A DNA stretch of 64,000 bases from Pempheris klunzingeri. Taxonomy: Eukaryota; Chordata; Actinopteri; Acropomatiformes; Pempheridae. Below the pieces are notes generated by a model. The model saw only the letters and a list, made by a program, of their open reading frames with translations, ran no database searches and was not told the origin of the DNA. The position numbers and the translations under genes were made by a program. This document shows, piece after piece, positions 33,502 to 50,100 of this stretch. The DNA is taken from NCBI RefSeq assembly GCF_042242105.1, contig NC_092012.1, positions 8,065,470-8,129,469 of the forward strand. The letters run 5' to 3'. Within the stretch, counting starts at the first letter, position 1. The number at the start of each line of letters is the position of its first letter.

Positions 33502-36500
33502 GTGTGTAAAAGCTCATTAAATGTTAAATGTAGGCATTAGCCAAGTTAACAACTGTGCAGGTCGACGGATGCCGCATCACCAGCTTCATGCTCAAAGAAA
33601 CATTTCAGAATATTTAGGTGCACTTCTGCAGCCTCACACATTGAGGCTTTCATTAGATAATTATAACTTAAGAGAAACTGGAACAACATACAGTACAGGT
33701 CCTTGTCTGAGCTCACACAGAACATTGTAATTACATGCTACATGCTACAGACCATTAGGCTATCAGGACATTATTATTATCATTGGATGCATCATATTTC
33801 CCCATGCCAGAGTCGCCACAGATAGTTCAGCATAAATTCCTCTTGATTTGATATCCTGTTACACTTAAAGGAGATATGACAGTATCCCTCTGCATGAACC
33901 CATTCACTGTTGCTAGAAAACACACATGCTTTCATTGCACAACACGGCATTCGGGAGTACATTTTGACAAACAGCTATTTTGGCAGAGTTTGGGACAGCG
34001 TAGGAGCTCAGGATTTAAGATCTGATGTAAATCTGTTGAATCAAAGTAAACACAAAAATGGCCCCGCAGTTAGTACCTTTCTACCACTTTTCCCAGCTGA
34101 GCGTTCCTCTTTTTAGTTTCTCTGAGACAAACAGGCAGATAACCTGCATGTCATCCAGTTGTTATACTGTCTTGTTTCTGTCTTGCATCAGCATGCTCGC
34201 TTTAGATATGTAAACGTGCAAAATCGCCAAATATTTTTCGGCTTTTGCTGCACCAGAGTCACAAACCACACTGGGATTCCAGTCAATCTTTATTGTAGCT
34301 TCTTAGGCAAGAACCAGTGTCTTACACCAAAGCCTTGTCTTGGGGTCCTCATAAAACTGGGTCTGGTTTTGGTAAGGGAGGCTGTAGGACATGATATTTG
34401 TGCATTTGTTTACTTTCACAGTATTGTATTTTGTTTAGACTTCCACTGGAGGGGAACAGTATCTAAGAAAACGAGGAAGGAAATGGGATGAAAACAAAGG
34501 AAGAGGAAGGGAACCCAGTGTGATGGAGCCTGTCCCTCACTGATCCTGGTTCAGCCGGAGCCGTGCGGACAGTGGCGCCACCGCTGCAACAAATGACTGT
34601 GGTCACTCACGGTGGACCTTTTATTTATTTATTTTAAATGAAAGCACAAACAACCAAACAAAATAACAAATGGAGGGAGAACTGACGGGGCCTGTTTTAG
34701 ATGTTATCCCAGCGTAGAATCAGTCACTGATACTCACTGAGGTCAAGTGCCTGGGAGGATATGAAGTTTACAGCTTAGTGGGTGCATTGCCACACTGGAT
34801 CCTACGACTAATATAAGCGGTAGTGATGTTGATGCATTGTTGCGTGCTTTTGTTCTAAGTATTTTTGGCCTTTTTATGAATTCATTTGAGAAATAGACAA
34901 CAGGAAATGAGAGGGGAGAGAGGGGATGGCGTGCACCAACGGTCCACTGCCAGATTCAAATAGGGATGTTTGGTTCATGGTCGGCGCCTGGACTCAAGGC
35001 CACCATGGTGCCACAGTTGTGTGTTTCTTTTGAAGCACGCCAACACTCTGAAATAAATCTTTTTAGGCACTCTGGCCAAAATACATGGTTGTTAAAGGCC
35101 AAAATACTGCATGTGGGGCGGAACTGAGTGACTCACTTACTTTAGTTAATGAATTACTGTGAATATATCATATGTTCATTAATACGATTGAGGCCTTTCT
35201 AAAAAATAAAGAAAAATTATTTCAAAAGGTTTTATGGTATCTAAGCACTAAGAAAGAACTAATTATATGAATAATTATCTCTGTGAAATTTTAAAAGAAA
35301 TCTTGGGAGGCATTTTATCCAGATTCTTTATATTTTTAAATGTCCTTTTTTTTTTTTTTTCCCACAAATTTTGGTAAAGCATTTATCCTAATGTGCATTT
35401 TATTTCATAGTGCAACACACAAAGCCTTAGTTTGTGAAAGATTTTAAAGTTTTTATTGCATTATTTAGTCTTTGGGTTTCCATGGAACATAAAAGTTTAA
35501 ACCCTGTAAGCATCAAACATCAGCTGCAGCTACTCTGCTGCAAAATATCTAACCAGACCAAAGGAAAACTCAAAATTAGATCATTTCTTTTACCAGCGCC
35601 AGTTTCTCCAAGACGTAACTGAGCTCAGTTTAAGGTCAATATGAGATTTGGACCAAATTTCTCTTGCTCCTGAGAAACAGCCGTCCTGTTATCTGTTTTC
35701 CCCTCTCACTGTAGTGATCGTTATTTGTCTGGCACAATCAGCTATTGATATAACAATACGATCCAAAGGAAAACTGGTTTGGCTCATAAAGACTGCACAA
35801 TATCAGAAATTTGTATTTCTGCATTTTGTCTGTTCTCAGAGTTGTCTCACCTCTATCAGTCTATCAGCATAACAAAAAACTCCTGCTTTTCTTGTGTTTC
35901 TACTTTTACTCTCAGAATGGAGAGGTTAACTTGTCTTGGATCGACTTATTCTTTTGCTCCTTAATTCCCATAAAGGAGAAAAAAGTCAGCTCAGTAATCT
36001 CCAAATAAAAAGATGAATTATGTCTGATGAGACAAAGAAAAGAGTTTTGCTTCCCTCTGGGTTGTCACCTTCTTTACACACTGTCCTCTCTATGGATGGA
36101 TACTTCGTGCTCTGTGTGACATTGACAGGTGTCTCTTTGCTTAAATTCAGCTTAAATTAAACATGCTTTAGGTTTTTGAGTCACATAGGAAACTAAAAAA
36201 TCATGTTGTAAATAAAAGGTGGAAAGTGCAGAAAAGCAGGATTCATGGTTTGATGTGCATGTTGGGTTCATTCATGACATTTTCTAAAATACACATAATT
36301 GAAGTGTGACAGGACTTAATGTGGAGATGATTTTGATACAGTGTGTTATATTAAGTTATTAAAAGCTCAGAGTGTGTAAGACTTTATTACATTCCTGGGT
36401 GTACCATGAATTATTCATGTTCAAACTCCAGAGCAGAACATTCATCATTACCCTGACATTTATGCCTGTTTTCTGATTTGTTACTCTGTCCTTGAAACTC

Positions 36501-37424
36501 CTCAAATGCATGTAACCTCAGATGAAGCACTTCATGTTCACACCGTTTCCCTAAATCAAGAATAACGTGAGTCTAATTTTCACAGCCTCTGACAGTGAAG
36601 AATTTCATCATGAGATGGCAGCAGCATGGGCTGCTGCTGCTGAGCAAGTTTAAATGGACAAAACAAGACTTTTATGCCTTCAAGTTCATAACCTTCCCAG
36701 TGAAGATTTGGCAGACAACAGTGAGTAACTTAATATAGACGACCTAACAAGGCTGAACTGAGATTAATGACTGAAACAAACCTTGAGATCCTCAGGATGT
36801 TCTAGTCGTGATGCTCATGATTTTCCCCTCAGAGTCCAGGTTGAAATACAGATTTTATCTTATCTGCACTGATGCCGGAGCTCTGGAGCAATTTCTGTTT
36901 AATATCAGGTCCGGTAGTTGCTACAACAAAATTCATTTCTGGAGAACTGCCTGATTGATAAATATTTGTTTGTTGCTTATGTGATAGTGTTATGTCACCA
37001 CCTAATAACAGCATTTCACTTTTTCTTCTGGAGTTTTTGAGGAGGATTTTTGCTTTTATTTGATAGCAGGCAGGAGGATAAAACACACGGGGGCAAGGAG
37101 AGGCAGACATTGGTGGGATAAGTGCGATTAAGTGGTATATTTTTTTGTGGCTGAATTATTTTCATGCTACTTGGATTGCATTTTATTCCCCTTAATCTGA
37201 ACTGTGTTTTCTATACGTCTTTGTGTTATTTAAACACATTCATTCTAATGATATAATTAGTAATTAATTTGTCACTACCATATATATCATTATATTAAAT
37301 TTTTAAGACTTCCAAGTCTGCTGCATGGTCTGCAGTTCTTGGCATTCCCTCATCATTATTCTTGACATTAGCACATATCATTATCACCATTGTACTCCAA
37401 AAAACAGGAGTACTCTGCCGATTT

Positions 37425-37747
37425 AGCATTGCACTTCCACGCGTTCCTCTTCTTTGTCAAAACCTGGCATCACCCACAATGCAACTCACTTTACAACAGC
37501 TACGTCAGGGACTCAAACTAGTAGTAGCGAAAGAAGCCTCAAACCGCTGGCCTAGAGCAGAGATCTTTTACAAACTTAAGGTTGAGTCAAACCGACGTGA
37601 CCCAAGTGACATTAATGCAATTTATCAGTTTTCACTCGGCTCCCTTTGGAGCCACAAAAGGTTTTATGTAGCTTTTTTCCACCTATGCAGTTAAACAGAG
37701 GCCTGTAAACAGACTTTGATGTGTAAAATCGGTGGAATTCCCCTTTA
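37425..37747. mobile_element. Old interspersed repeat
   Basis: CACCCACAATGCAACTC, a TACGTCAGGGACTCAAACTA stretch and the end TGTAAAATCGGTGGAATTCC then CCTTTAA resemble a repeat I have seen in many percomorph sequences. The 110-codon open frame here (37362-37694) is therefore not taken as a gene. Confidence 0.5.
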
Positions 37748-38177
37748 AAAGTCTTTAAATTGTGTCAACTTATAGTTAGTTTAATATGAGCACTGGACGA
37801 TCTAATCAAAGCGTTAAAAGCACAGAGTATTATTTTTTTTATATTGTAAGGGGCAGACATAGTTCATTTTCAGGGAGGTGTTTATCTGCAGACACATAAT
37901 TCATCATTAAATAAGTCTGGTGTTTCAATAGCAGGACAAGTTCCATAAGAAACTCAAGATGGTCAGTAAATTCTGTGAAACAGGCACATTTGCAGATAAG
38001 GCATCACGTCTGTGGATTTATTGATTTGTCGCATCTGTCTTCAGTTTGCAGTTGGTGACAAACAGGAGCAGATGAGAGGCTGGCGGGGGATGGAGCGAGA
38101 TGTTAAACAGAGGTGAAAATCTCTGAGGAGGAGGGTGGAGTATTTGCCACCAAGTCTGATGCTCAAGACGTTTTCAG

Positions 38178-38208
38178 ACACACACACACACACACATACA
38201 CACACAGA
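38178..38208. repeat. (CA)n microsatellite
   Basis: About 14 CA units with one TA interruption. Confidence 0.92.
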
Positions 38209-40444
38209 GGAGTCAAATGCAGCAGGAATTCTTGACAGCTTCCTTTTAAGGCTATGGTGGGAGCTGTGAGCGCTGCCTGGCCGGTGTCATCTTTAAGCTA
38301 ACGGATGATGCTGGAAATAGTGATGCTTATTTGTTATAAGCAAGAGACATCACGTGGATCATAAATGACAAATTAAAATAATTGCCAGACTGTCTTGAAC
38401 TAATACTGGCCACTCCTTCACTACAAACTGTGATAAGTGTTTGGGTCAGTTTAGCTTGAGTCAAAACAAGGTCGAAACAGAGCCGAGATTATAAACTCGA
38501 AGCGGACTACACCCACAGCTCTACCAAACACACTCAGCGAGCTCTGATTCTGTTTACACAGTGGAGGCTAAATGTTCAAGGGGAACACACTCTGCATCGC
38601 ATGTAATTGCTTGTGATTCTCTCTCTTGACTTCAAAGACAGGGAGCGCCGTAGTTCAAGGGTCAAAGGCTCGACTGTTGCCCAAATGCCCCCCAATTTCC
38701 TGTTTTGTCTGGCTCTGTGGGTGTAAAGGGATCTAAAATGTGAAGGCCATGTTCTGCTGGAGCCGATGAGACAAAAGGCTCTGCTTCAACCGACCCCATC
38801 TCCACTTTCTATCTCAGGTTGAAAGGTTTTTGTTAACATAGGAATTTATGTTACTCTCATAGCTAATATGGGTCTAAACTGTTGGGTTTTTATGGCTATA
38901 GCATGTAAAGCTGCACACAAAGCCTGGGAAATGGAATGCAGCCTCAATTGCCTTATTTCATCTTGTCAGGATGAACCTTTTTTTACTGCCATGGTAAACA
39001 AGAACCTCTCTCTCCCACTCTTTTCTTTTCTCTCCATCTTAAATCAGCAGCCAAAACAGCGACTCTCACATGCGGCATGTTATTTTAGGAGATACTTCTC
39101 TATTTTGTGTTGCATCTCAAAGTAAGACAGGAGACAATTTAGTGTTGGTGAGGAAGGGGAACGTTTGCAAAAAAAAACTTAAAGCAAATACAGTTTGCTT
39201 CCAGCCATAGTGCATTTTTCAATGATTTCACCGAGGAGTTTCTTGGCAGACAGTTGGTTGAGACAAAAACATTTCTGCACATCTTCCTGCAGAAAGCACA
39301 ACAGTGAGAAAACACAAAGTACATATGTGAGTTTTGAGGGGGTGGGGTTACGTGCCAGTGAATGGCCCCAGCGCTAAATTACACTGCAACATGGTCCTTC
39401 TCAAAGCCCACATCTGGGATTGGCCCTGACAACTGGATGCCGTGCTGCTCTAATTTTGGTTACTTTGTTTATAACCCTATAATAGAGACAGTATAGGACC
39501 ACAGGGCTGGAATGAAGGAGGGCAGGATGCAGACAAAGTAAAAGCAGTCATTTTAAAGGAGCTTGCGGGGGTATTGAAATTTGAGGAAAAGCATAAAGTT
39601 AGATAAAAAAGAACTGTTTGAATTTGTGCATGTATTAGATGAAAGCTAGCTTTGTTGCCTTGCTGTTTTGTTTTTCACACCATCGCTTCGAACCTGAAGA
39701 CTGCAGGTTGAAGCTTGTCGAGATGGGTAGGCATGGATGTAACAATAATGAGAAATCTGTAATTATATTGGGAGCAGATCTGGGCTTTGCCAGCCCACTC
39801 AATCTCTTTGGAGTCAGAGCATGAACATAATCACTGAATACACTTTGTCAACAGTGGATAGACAGTAAAAAGTGACTTAGCAGACCTGATAATAAACAAC
39901 ATTATTCCCCCGAGGACAAGGCTAAACTCACCGGATGGAAAAAAGAAACGCTGAATGCAGCGGTTGACTTTTCTTCACTATTTGGGGATTAAACTGTCAT
40001 CTGAGTGCTGATTTGTCAGCTTTAACTTTAAATCTCTAATCTCAAATATGTGAGCAACTTCAGGAGCCATTGAAAAAGAAAAACAGGTGATGATGTCTGA
40101 AGTGCCGCAGCCAGTAACTTTAATATGAATTGATTTGTCTGGCATTATTTGTCTACGTCTCATTGGGTATTTAAAATCAGAGCTGAATGACCTGAAGCTG
40201 CCACATGACACAGGAGGCCGCAGTGCTCACACCCGTAGGACAAATAGGAATTAATTGCAAATTAAGTTATTGAGCAGGAAATCAAAATAAATCCTTTTAA
40301 AGGATTATAAGTGTTTAATCTACCATCATCTATAAAACCACAAGTCTCCAGGCTTGGTGACTTTTTGTTCTCAGATACAGTAAATTGAAGGATTGCATGT
40401 GACTCGATATGGATTGAAAGCACCTGATAAAAACACACAAAGAT

Positions 40445-40683
40445 TCACAGAAAATGAATCCACAATCATTTTGATAATTGATTACTAGTTTAAGTCACTT
40501 ATAAAGCAAAACATATGGCATATTTTTGGATTTGGGACCATCAGTTAGATCATTTGAAAACATCAGCTTGAGCTCTGGAAAATTATGGTGGCCATTTTTC
40601 TCATTATTTCCTGACATCTTATTAATAAAGAGAACAATCAACGCATTAATCAATGATGAAAATATGTCAGTTGCAGCCTTGAA
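40445..40683. mobile_element. TAAT-rich teleost interspersed repeat, near full length
   Basis: CAATCATTTTGATAATTGAT at one end, a middle with GAGCTCTGGAAAATTATGGT and TTCCTGACATCTTATTAATA, then CAATCAACGCATTAATCAAT and GTCAGTTGCAGCCTT at the other end match the order of a common percomorph repeat known to me from memory. Confidence 0.65.
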
Positions 40684-41257
40684 ATGGCTAAACATGAGGA
40701 AGATCTTGAAATACCCCTTTAAGTTGCTTTTGACATAAAATGTAGTATGGCTGCTGAAAAGCCACTGAGCGTGTCATCATGACATCACTATCAGTCCTGC
40801 CTGCTCTTTGTACGTTTCCAGCAGAAGTAATGACAGGAAAACCAGATGTCAGGAAGGTTATTTTATTCCTCCCATCAAAGCATAAACCAACTCAAATCTC
40901 TGTTGAAAACGTCCCCATTTCTGTTTGGACGAGTGGACTGTGGACAGAGTATTGCCAAATGAAAATCATAGCTGCGACAGAAGTTTTCACATTAGTTACA
41001 CTTGAATGAGAAGGTAAAAAATGGAATGACAAAAGTAAAAAAGACTGCCAGAAAGTTTTAGAAAGAAAAAAAATATGATACAGAACCATGTTTCAGCTGC
41101 TTTTAGAGGAAAATATGGATACTTCCCATGTGAACTGTCACGGGAAATTGAAGATAATTCCTCAGTGCTTTAAGTCAGTGCTGCAGGCCCAACATAAACA
41201 AAAATAAAACCTCTTCAGTCACATGTGATGATCAACTCCACACACTGGAGGAAGATT

Positions 41258-41263
41258 TTTATT
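41258..41263 (-). terminator. Candidate tmem208 polyadenylation signal AATAAA
   Basis: GCAATAAAAATC on the minus strand about 555 nt after the stop. Another AATAAA is at 41304-41309. Choice unverified. Confidence 0.4.
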
Positions 41264-41818
41264 GCAAAAAAAGTAGTTCCTAGTGAAACCTGATTCTATC
41301 CAGTTTATTTCATAGACTTAATAGCTCACAAACAAAATATCTTGGCTCTGTAATGAAGGCTCAGCGATGAATTCTGTTACATCAGAGACATGAAAGTAAA
41401 ATTGAATAAAAATTAAAGACATGCCATGGCAAAAGTGGCACTGACAGAATAGACTGGCTATGATTTTAACTCATTTCGTCACTGTGTTTGCAGGGTTGGT
41501 GGGGGAATATCTGATGGAAATGTGCAAGGGGCAGCGTGATGTGATTGTGCAACAGCAAAACTCTCTGCATGAGGACAAATGGTATTTGGACCGTGACATT
41601 ATCTAAATGGGTAAGATTTCATTTCATAGTTTAGGGAGAAAATTGCATTATGGGAGAAAGCAGAAAGAAAACAAACATGGAAAACAAGATTCCACAGTAT
41701 CAGATTTGGATTGAGTTTAACTTAATAACAAAATTTCTTCCTGAATAACTTATGAGTTCCTCGCTATCTGTATATTAGATTCTGTGTATAAAAATACTGC
41801 TCCGTCTACTCTGCAGCA

Positions 41819-44888
<3,070 letters not shown>

Positions 44889-46740
44889 CGGCTCTCTGAC
44901 CCGGTGCTGCTGATCTCTTCCACTGCGTCTCCTTTGACATCGACCTGTGACCCACCGCCGCTCCTCTCCGCTCTTGTACTACTGCATTAACGGGAAAGAA
45001 ACTCAAAAGTCTCCCCGCGGTTCTTGTAACACATCAGCATTTGGGATAGCTCAGTGTGGGGCAACATATCCGGCGCAGGAAAATGTCGTCATCATGTCAT
45101 TATCCCCGTGTGTTGAAATTAGGTGACAGGGTGCCATCTGTTGGTCATTTAATAACATCAATAAATACTCAAATTAATAACTATACCAACGTTTGCTAAT
45201 GCTGTATATGTCAGTTGTAAATAAACAAACAGGTTTGAAAGTACCTCTCCTCTCAAAAGGACCTTTTGAAAAAGGAAAAAATATTCATTAATGCATTACC
45301 AATATTTAAACTATAACTGAATTCGTCTGACCTTAGTATTTGTGTAGCTACTGGGCCATGCATTGAGCTAAGCTAAACACATTTCCTCTAGAGGCTACAA
45401 AAAGAGGCTAAATTATACCATAAACAAGGGTTACACCAAAAGTACTACGTAAATGTAATAGTACAGCAACAAGGAACAGGTCAGTAAAAGCAATAAATCT
45501 GAGGTCACTTGTCCATAAGAAGCTATTTAATCTGGTCCACAAGAATAAATTACTATAACTAAAAGGATAAAAGTAGCTTGTCTAACATCAATAGTTAATG
45601 CTAACACTAGCATTGTGTAGCCCAACATAATGTTGTATTAGCAACACATTAGCTCAGCACAGTCTCAGACAGCTAACAATTTAGGAACTGGCTAGCTTGG
45701 TAAACCAGCAGCAGACAGATCTAAATGAACAAAAACCAAATCTACATTTATGAAACAGCAATAATAAAATAGTACCTACAGATAGTGCAGATAGTTAGGA
45801 ATTAGCTTGCAAGTGAAAACAGTTGATGTAACAATGTCAGTTAAAGAGCAGCTGCCATGGAAACATGTCAGGAGAGGTCGCTATAGCAACAGAACACCCA
45901 ATTAAAACCAGCTGCTGGTAGCCGATAGCTAGAAATAAACAATAATTTCAAATGCATTTAGCAATAAAAGCAACACATTTGACAAATAAGTAGATTTATA
46001 TCATGTGAAAAGATATCAGGAGGCTGCAAATTTGGCCGAGGGCCTCAGCGGGGCACCTAGTTGGTAGCCCGATTATGAAAATGGCCGCCAAATAGGTGCT
46101 AAATATTCCTGAATGCTGCAGGAAACTGATGTGGGTGTTGATTGAATCACATGTCAGAAGCCATGTTTTTTTCCCTCTTTATTTTGTGGGGGTGCTTTTA
46201 AAGCATATAATTCAATACTAATAGTAATTTCTAGCACAGCAGCACAGACAAGTGTTAATGCCCCTACAGCTATTTTTGAGATTTTTATTAGTGGTGCAGA
46301 ATCAGTAAATATACTAAACAGTACAAATAACAACATACAAATAAATATAAATATATATTTAAATTCCTAGATTGGGAACTACTGGACTAAACAACCTAAC
46401 TCCATATAAAGTAGTTAAAACTAGCTCCACCTTGACCACATACAACTGTAAAATACTGCACACACTTTGATGTATCAGTATTTCATACAACATTTTACTG
46501 CAAAGTGAGTACTTTTGACTCTTCAAATAGACCTACATGTTGCTGATTATATATCTTTATTTCAGGAAAATATTGACTGCAGGAGTTTTACCTGTAGTGG
46601 AGCACTTTTACTCTGATGTATTGGGACTTTGACTTGAATAAAAAAAAATCTGATTATTTCTTCCACCTAGATACTGTTAAAAGGGAGAAACAGATTTTCT
46701 AAACAGTCAGTTCTAACAACTGTTCACTCTTTCTTATCCT
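44889..46740. other. Head-to-head intergenic region tmem208 / slc39a1
   Basis: The first 150 bp next to tmem208 are GC-richer (CCACCGCCGCTCCTCTCCGC) and probably its TATA-less promoter. The rest is AT-rich, with a fish repeat of the AAGTACTTTTACTT type at about 46430-46680. No exon recognised. Confidence 0.65.
46430..46680 (+). mobile_element. Teleost repeat of the 'add-up-to-CCACCACTG' type, copy 1
   Basis: ACATTTTACTGCAAAGTGAG, GGAGTTTTACCTGTAGTGGA and TTGACTTGAATAAAA ending in a CTTCCACC stretch follow the order of a very common fish repeat. Other copies: 54090-54265, and reversed at 60985-61100. Confidence 0.55.
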
Positions 46741-46741
46741 A

Positions 46742-46900
46742 GCCAATGGCAATGGCCTTGCAAGGAATTACACGAGGCGCCGTTTTTAAAAAAAAAAAAA
46801 AAAAAAGACTCTAAATGGTTTTTGACCCTTCGCAGCCGCCGTAGACTGAATGGTGCACCCGCTGTCTAAGTAACAACATCACTGCGCTCGACTCAGTGAA
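46742..46900 (+). promoter_or_regulatory. Candidate slc39a1 promoter with two metal-response cores
   Basis: CCAAT box at 46743-46747, then two matches to the MTF1 core TGCRCNC: TGCACCC at 46854-46860 and TGCGCTC at 46883-46889, 118-153 bp before the slc39a1 AUG. A poly(A) tract (about 46788-46806) lies between. No TATA box seen. Confidence 0.4.
46788..46806. repeat. Poly(A) tract
   Basis: About 19 consecutive A in the slc39a1 upstream region. Confidence 0.92.
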
Positions 46901-47006
46901 CCTCACCACCGTGTCTGTCAGCAAGCTTAGGTGTGTCTCACAGCTAATCAGATGTTAGTACAGTTAGGCAGCGAGTCTCGCTCTTGAACTGACAGTTTTA
47001 TACAAA

Positions 47007-47121
47007 ATGGAATATTTACTTCAGGTGAAAATCGGCGCTCTGGTCGGTTTATTGCTCCTAACTCTTCTTTTTGGATTCATCCCTGCTCGGGTCAAATGGT
47101 TCAGGGACACAAACGGGACAG
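47007..47121 (+). CDS. slc39a1: slc39a1 coding exon 1
   Basis: 115 nt, residues 1-38 plus one base: MEYLLQVKIG start, TM1, then RVKWFRDTNGT. Donor GTTTGT is weaker than consensus. Confidence 0.94.
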
Positions 47122-50100
47122 GTTTGTAAACATTAGTACAACATGAGCAGTTGTTCAATAAAATAGTCTGTATGTATGTTACAAAGAAAACGGGGCCATT
47201 TGCTGTTGTGTATTTGCCAAGTAAACATCGCTGATTATGGCGAACAGTTTAAACTTTTTGCTGTAAATGGATTCACGTTTGTTGTCGCTTTGTTACACCG
47301 ATGCCGAACTAAAAAAGGAATGTCACTGACTAATTTTCACGTTTCATCCCTGTTCTCCAACGCGTTACCCTTTCCAGATAAACAAGCCAATCTTAAATTG
47401 CCAGAAGTTTTAATGAAGTTTGGTCTTATGGTGGTTCCTGCATAGGTAGTTTCACCAGCCGTCTGTCCAACTGAATCATATGTTGTAGCTGCAGATACTG
47501 TTGTGAAGGCAATTACCTGCTGTTGATTTTATCAACTGTAACTTAGAAACCATGAACGACGACGTAATAACAGGCTAATAACGGGGCGGGTTTCAGTCAT
47601 TTATCATAAATCAAACAACCACCATTATGAGGAAAAATAAATCTTCCGGAAATGTTTTAATGTGTTCTCATTTCCAAATGGCTTGTAAAGGTCTGATAAT
47701 GGTTTACTAATCCAGGCCCCATCTTGTGACTGCTATATATGTCAACATGAATAAATACAACCATTAGTTAACCCTCCTCGCACCCCAGGGCTGGAGTCAC
47801 CTGATGGGGATGAAGCCTGAAGCCTAAAGCCCTCTGAGCACGTGGTGCATTTAATATCATGTATAGCAGGCAAAATGAGGCTGTCTGGAAGTGAAAGTGT
47901 CATTTCTCTCCATTACTCAGTGTGTGTTTTAGTGCTTCCCCTGAGTCATTCAGTGCATTTTAAATCACGCTTTTCCAACATTCATTATGGATTGAATGAA
48001 TGGCTGTTGGAATTACATGCCTGAGATGTCCCATCACATCTTCAATTGTAGTCCAAGTAACCAATAATGCCAGTTAATAATGACAAGTTAGAAAATCTAA
48101 AGTGCCCCTTTAATTCACATAGAGAATCATGAATCACTAATACATTTCCTTCTGAGAAATAGCACATGACTGAGGCTAAATTCACAACATATGCTTTGTC
48201 TACCATTTTGAGTAGTTTCATGTTGAAACAAAAGAGACGCTCATCTTTTCATTTGCAGAAATCCAACGCACAGTACAGAGTCTGATCAGCTGTTTTGCCG
48301 GAGGGGTTTTCCTGGCAGCATGTCTGCTCGACATCATTCCTGATTATCTGTCAGATATCAACACCGAGCTGGATACTCAGAAGGTGGAGGTGCGTCCAAG
48401 CTCTGAATGAATACTCAATTTATATCATATACACATTTGAACTGCAACCGTAGACTGTATATAAGAGGCGGATGTAGTCTCCAGGTCTGAAAAGTGATGA
48501 ACAAACCAGCCTTAGATTATCAGAAGTCTGGCTGTTTCACCATCCATCACGGACTGTGCACACGTGGGCACCTATGAAGGTAGACAGGCAGGATGGTTTA
48601 TTACTGTTTCATTCATGGATAGTTGTTGTATTATGAGAATTTCAACAAATGCAGCAAAAATGCTTCTAAAATAAGTTGCAGACCCTGCCTGATGCCTTCA
48701 GATTCATTTTTTATTGATCCAGCCGCCCAAAACTTAAAAATGTTAAAATTCAAGCAAATGACAAAAGTTGAAGAATGAAAAAAAAAACATCCATGTGAAT
48801 GAGGTATGAAGACCTTATACAATAAATCAGCCACTCCAGCTGGGTTGACACAGCTCTTTCAGATACTCTATCCTTGATGACGAAGTGTCTTTGTAGATGT
48901 AAAGGAACATAATGTAGCCTCCAAAGTGATGAATTTCTCTCTGTCGGTCTCAAACAGACCAGTTTCCCCCTCCCAGAGTTCATCATGGCTGCCGGCTTCT
49001 TCATGGTCCTCATAGTGGAGAGGATTGTCCTGAACTGTCGGGAGTTGGGAAGGGCTCAGGAGGAGAGGGAGCCCCTTATACCGGACAATAGGAATATGTA
49101 CGGACACGGGCACAGCCATGGAACGAGCCCTGACCTGGAGAGCAGCAGCCATCATGTCCATGTTGACTTTCAGGCTCACTCCCCCTTTCGTTCCTTCATG
49201 CTCTTCCTCTCCCTCTCACTCCACTCGGTGTTTGAGGGTCTTGCTATCGGCCTGCAGAGCACCGACTCAAAGGTGAGAAGACAGAAAGCACTTCACTCGT
49301 AGAAAAACAGCTCCATAGGACTCCTAGAGGTCTAAAACTCCACAATGAGATTTTAAATCTGCTTGAAGTCTCATAGAAATAACATCCTGTGTTGTTTTTC
49401 CCTTTTTTCTAATTTTTAAAGAATCAATTCTTATTTAACGTTACCTGTCTGGTTCTTCAGCCTTTATTGCATGTGATGCATTTTGTCGTAGAAATGTGGA
49501 GCACAAATAAAGTAGGAATCACATTCACAGCAGTCTCATATAGCCAGAAGAAAGCAAGCTTTCAGTTTGTAGCTTCAGGACGCTTTTGCAAGAAAGGCAT
49601 CTCGCTGTCACGAGAGTCAGATCTGTCTCTTCTCGTCACAAGACGCCCTAAACAGTCTCAGCATACCACCAATGTTCCCTCGGGACTTAGAAAAGAGAGG
49701 AAATTATGAATTAGACCTAAAATAGTAAAACAACACAGGGATTAAAACATCAAATTTTTATAGTTAGATTTACTGTAGTTAATGAAATAAAGATAAAAAC
49801 TAGACTTAAGTAAAAAAACTAACTGAAACAATATTGTGTACTCACAAATGTAATTAAACTAACAAAAATATACAGGAAATGTCTATCGTTTTAGTTTTTG
49901 TCAGTTTGGCACATGTTGCCTTAACAAAGTGTTGTGTTTGTATTGTAATACCAACTCTGAACTTCTTAAGTCTTATTGTAATAAAAACCCCAAAACTAAT
50001 ACTAAAACTAAACCAAAAACTAAACGAGACTAAACTGAATTGACAACATAAACTATAAAAAAAAAAAAAAAAGAAAAAAAAGCTAATTAAAATACAAAAC

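Larger units (their letters stand above)
26581..41257. other. Gene-free interval between smad6 and tmem208
   Basis: About 14.7 kb with no exon I can assign. The longest open frames (28432-28932, 31256-31735) are built around simple repeats. It holds (CT)n at 27263-27340, (AAT)n near 27565-27590, a G-quadruplex motif at 28390-28422, (GT)n at 28759-28795, a SINE-like copy at 28160-28325, a LINE-type tail near 30100-30205, a nested fold-back element at 31867-32543, TAAT-rich blocks at 27061-27150 and 33265-33405, and older repeats at 37425-37747 and 40445-40683. Confidence 0.75.

Noticed and set aside
37362..37694. 110-codon plus-strand frame
   Set aside because: It lies largely within sequence I recognise as an interspersed fish repeat.
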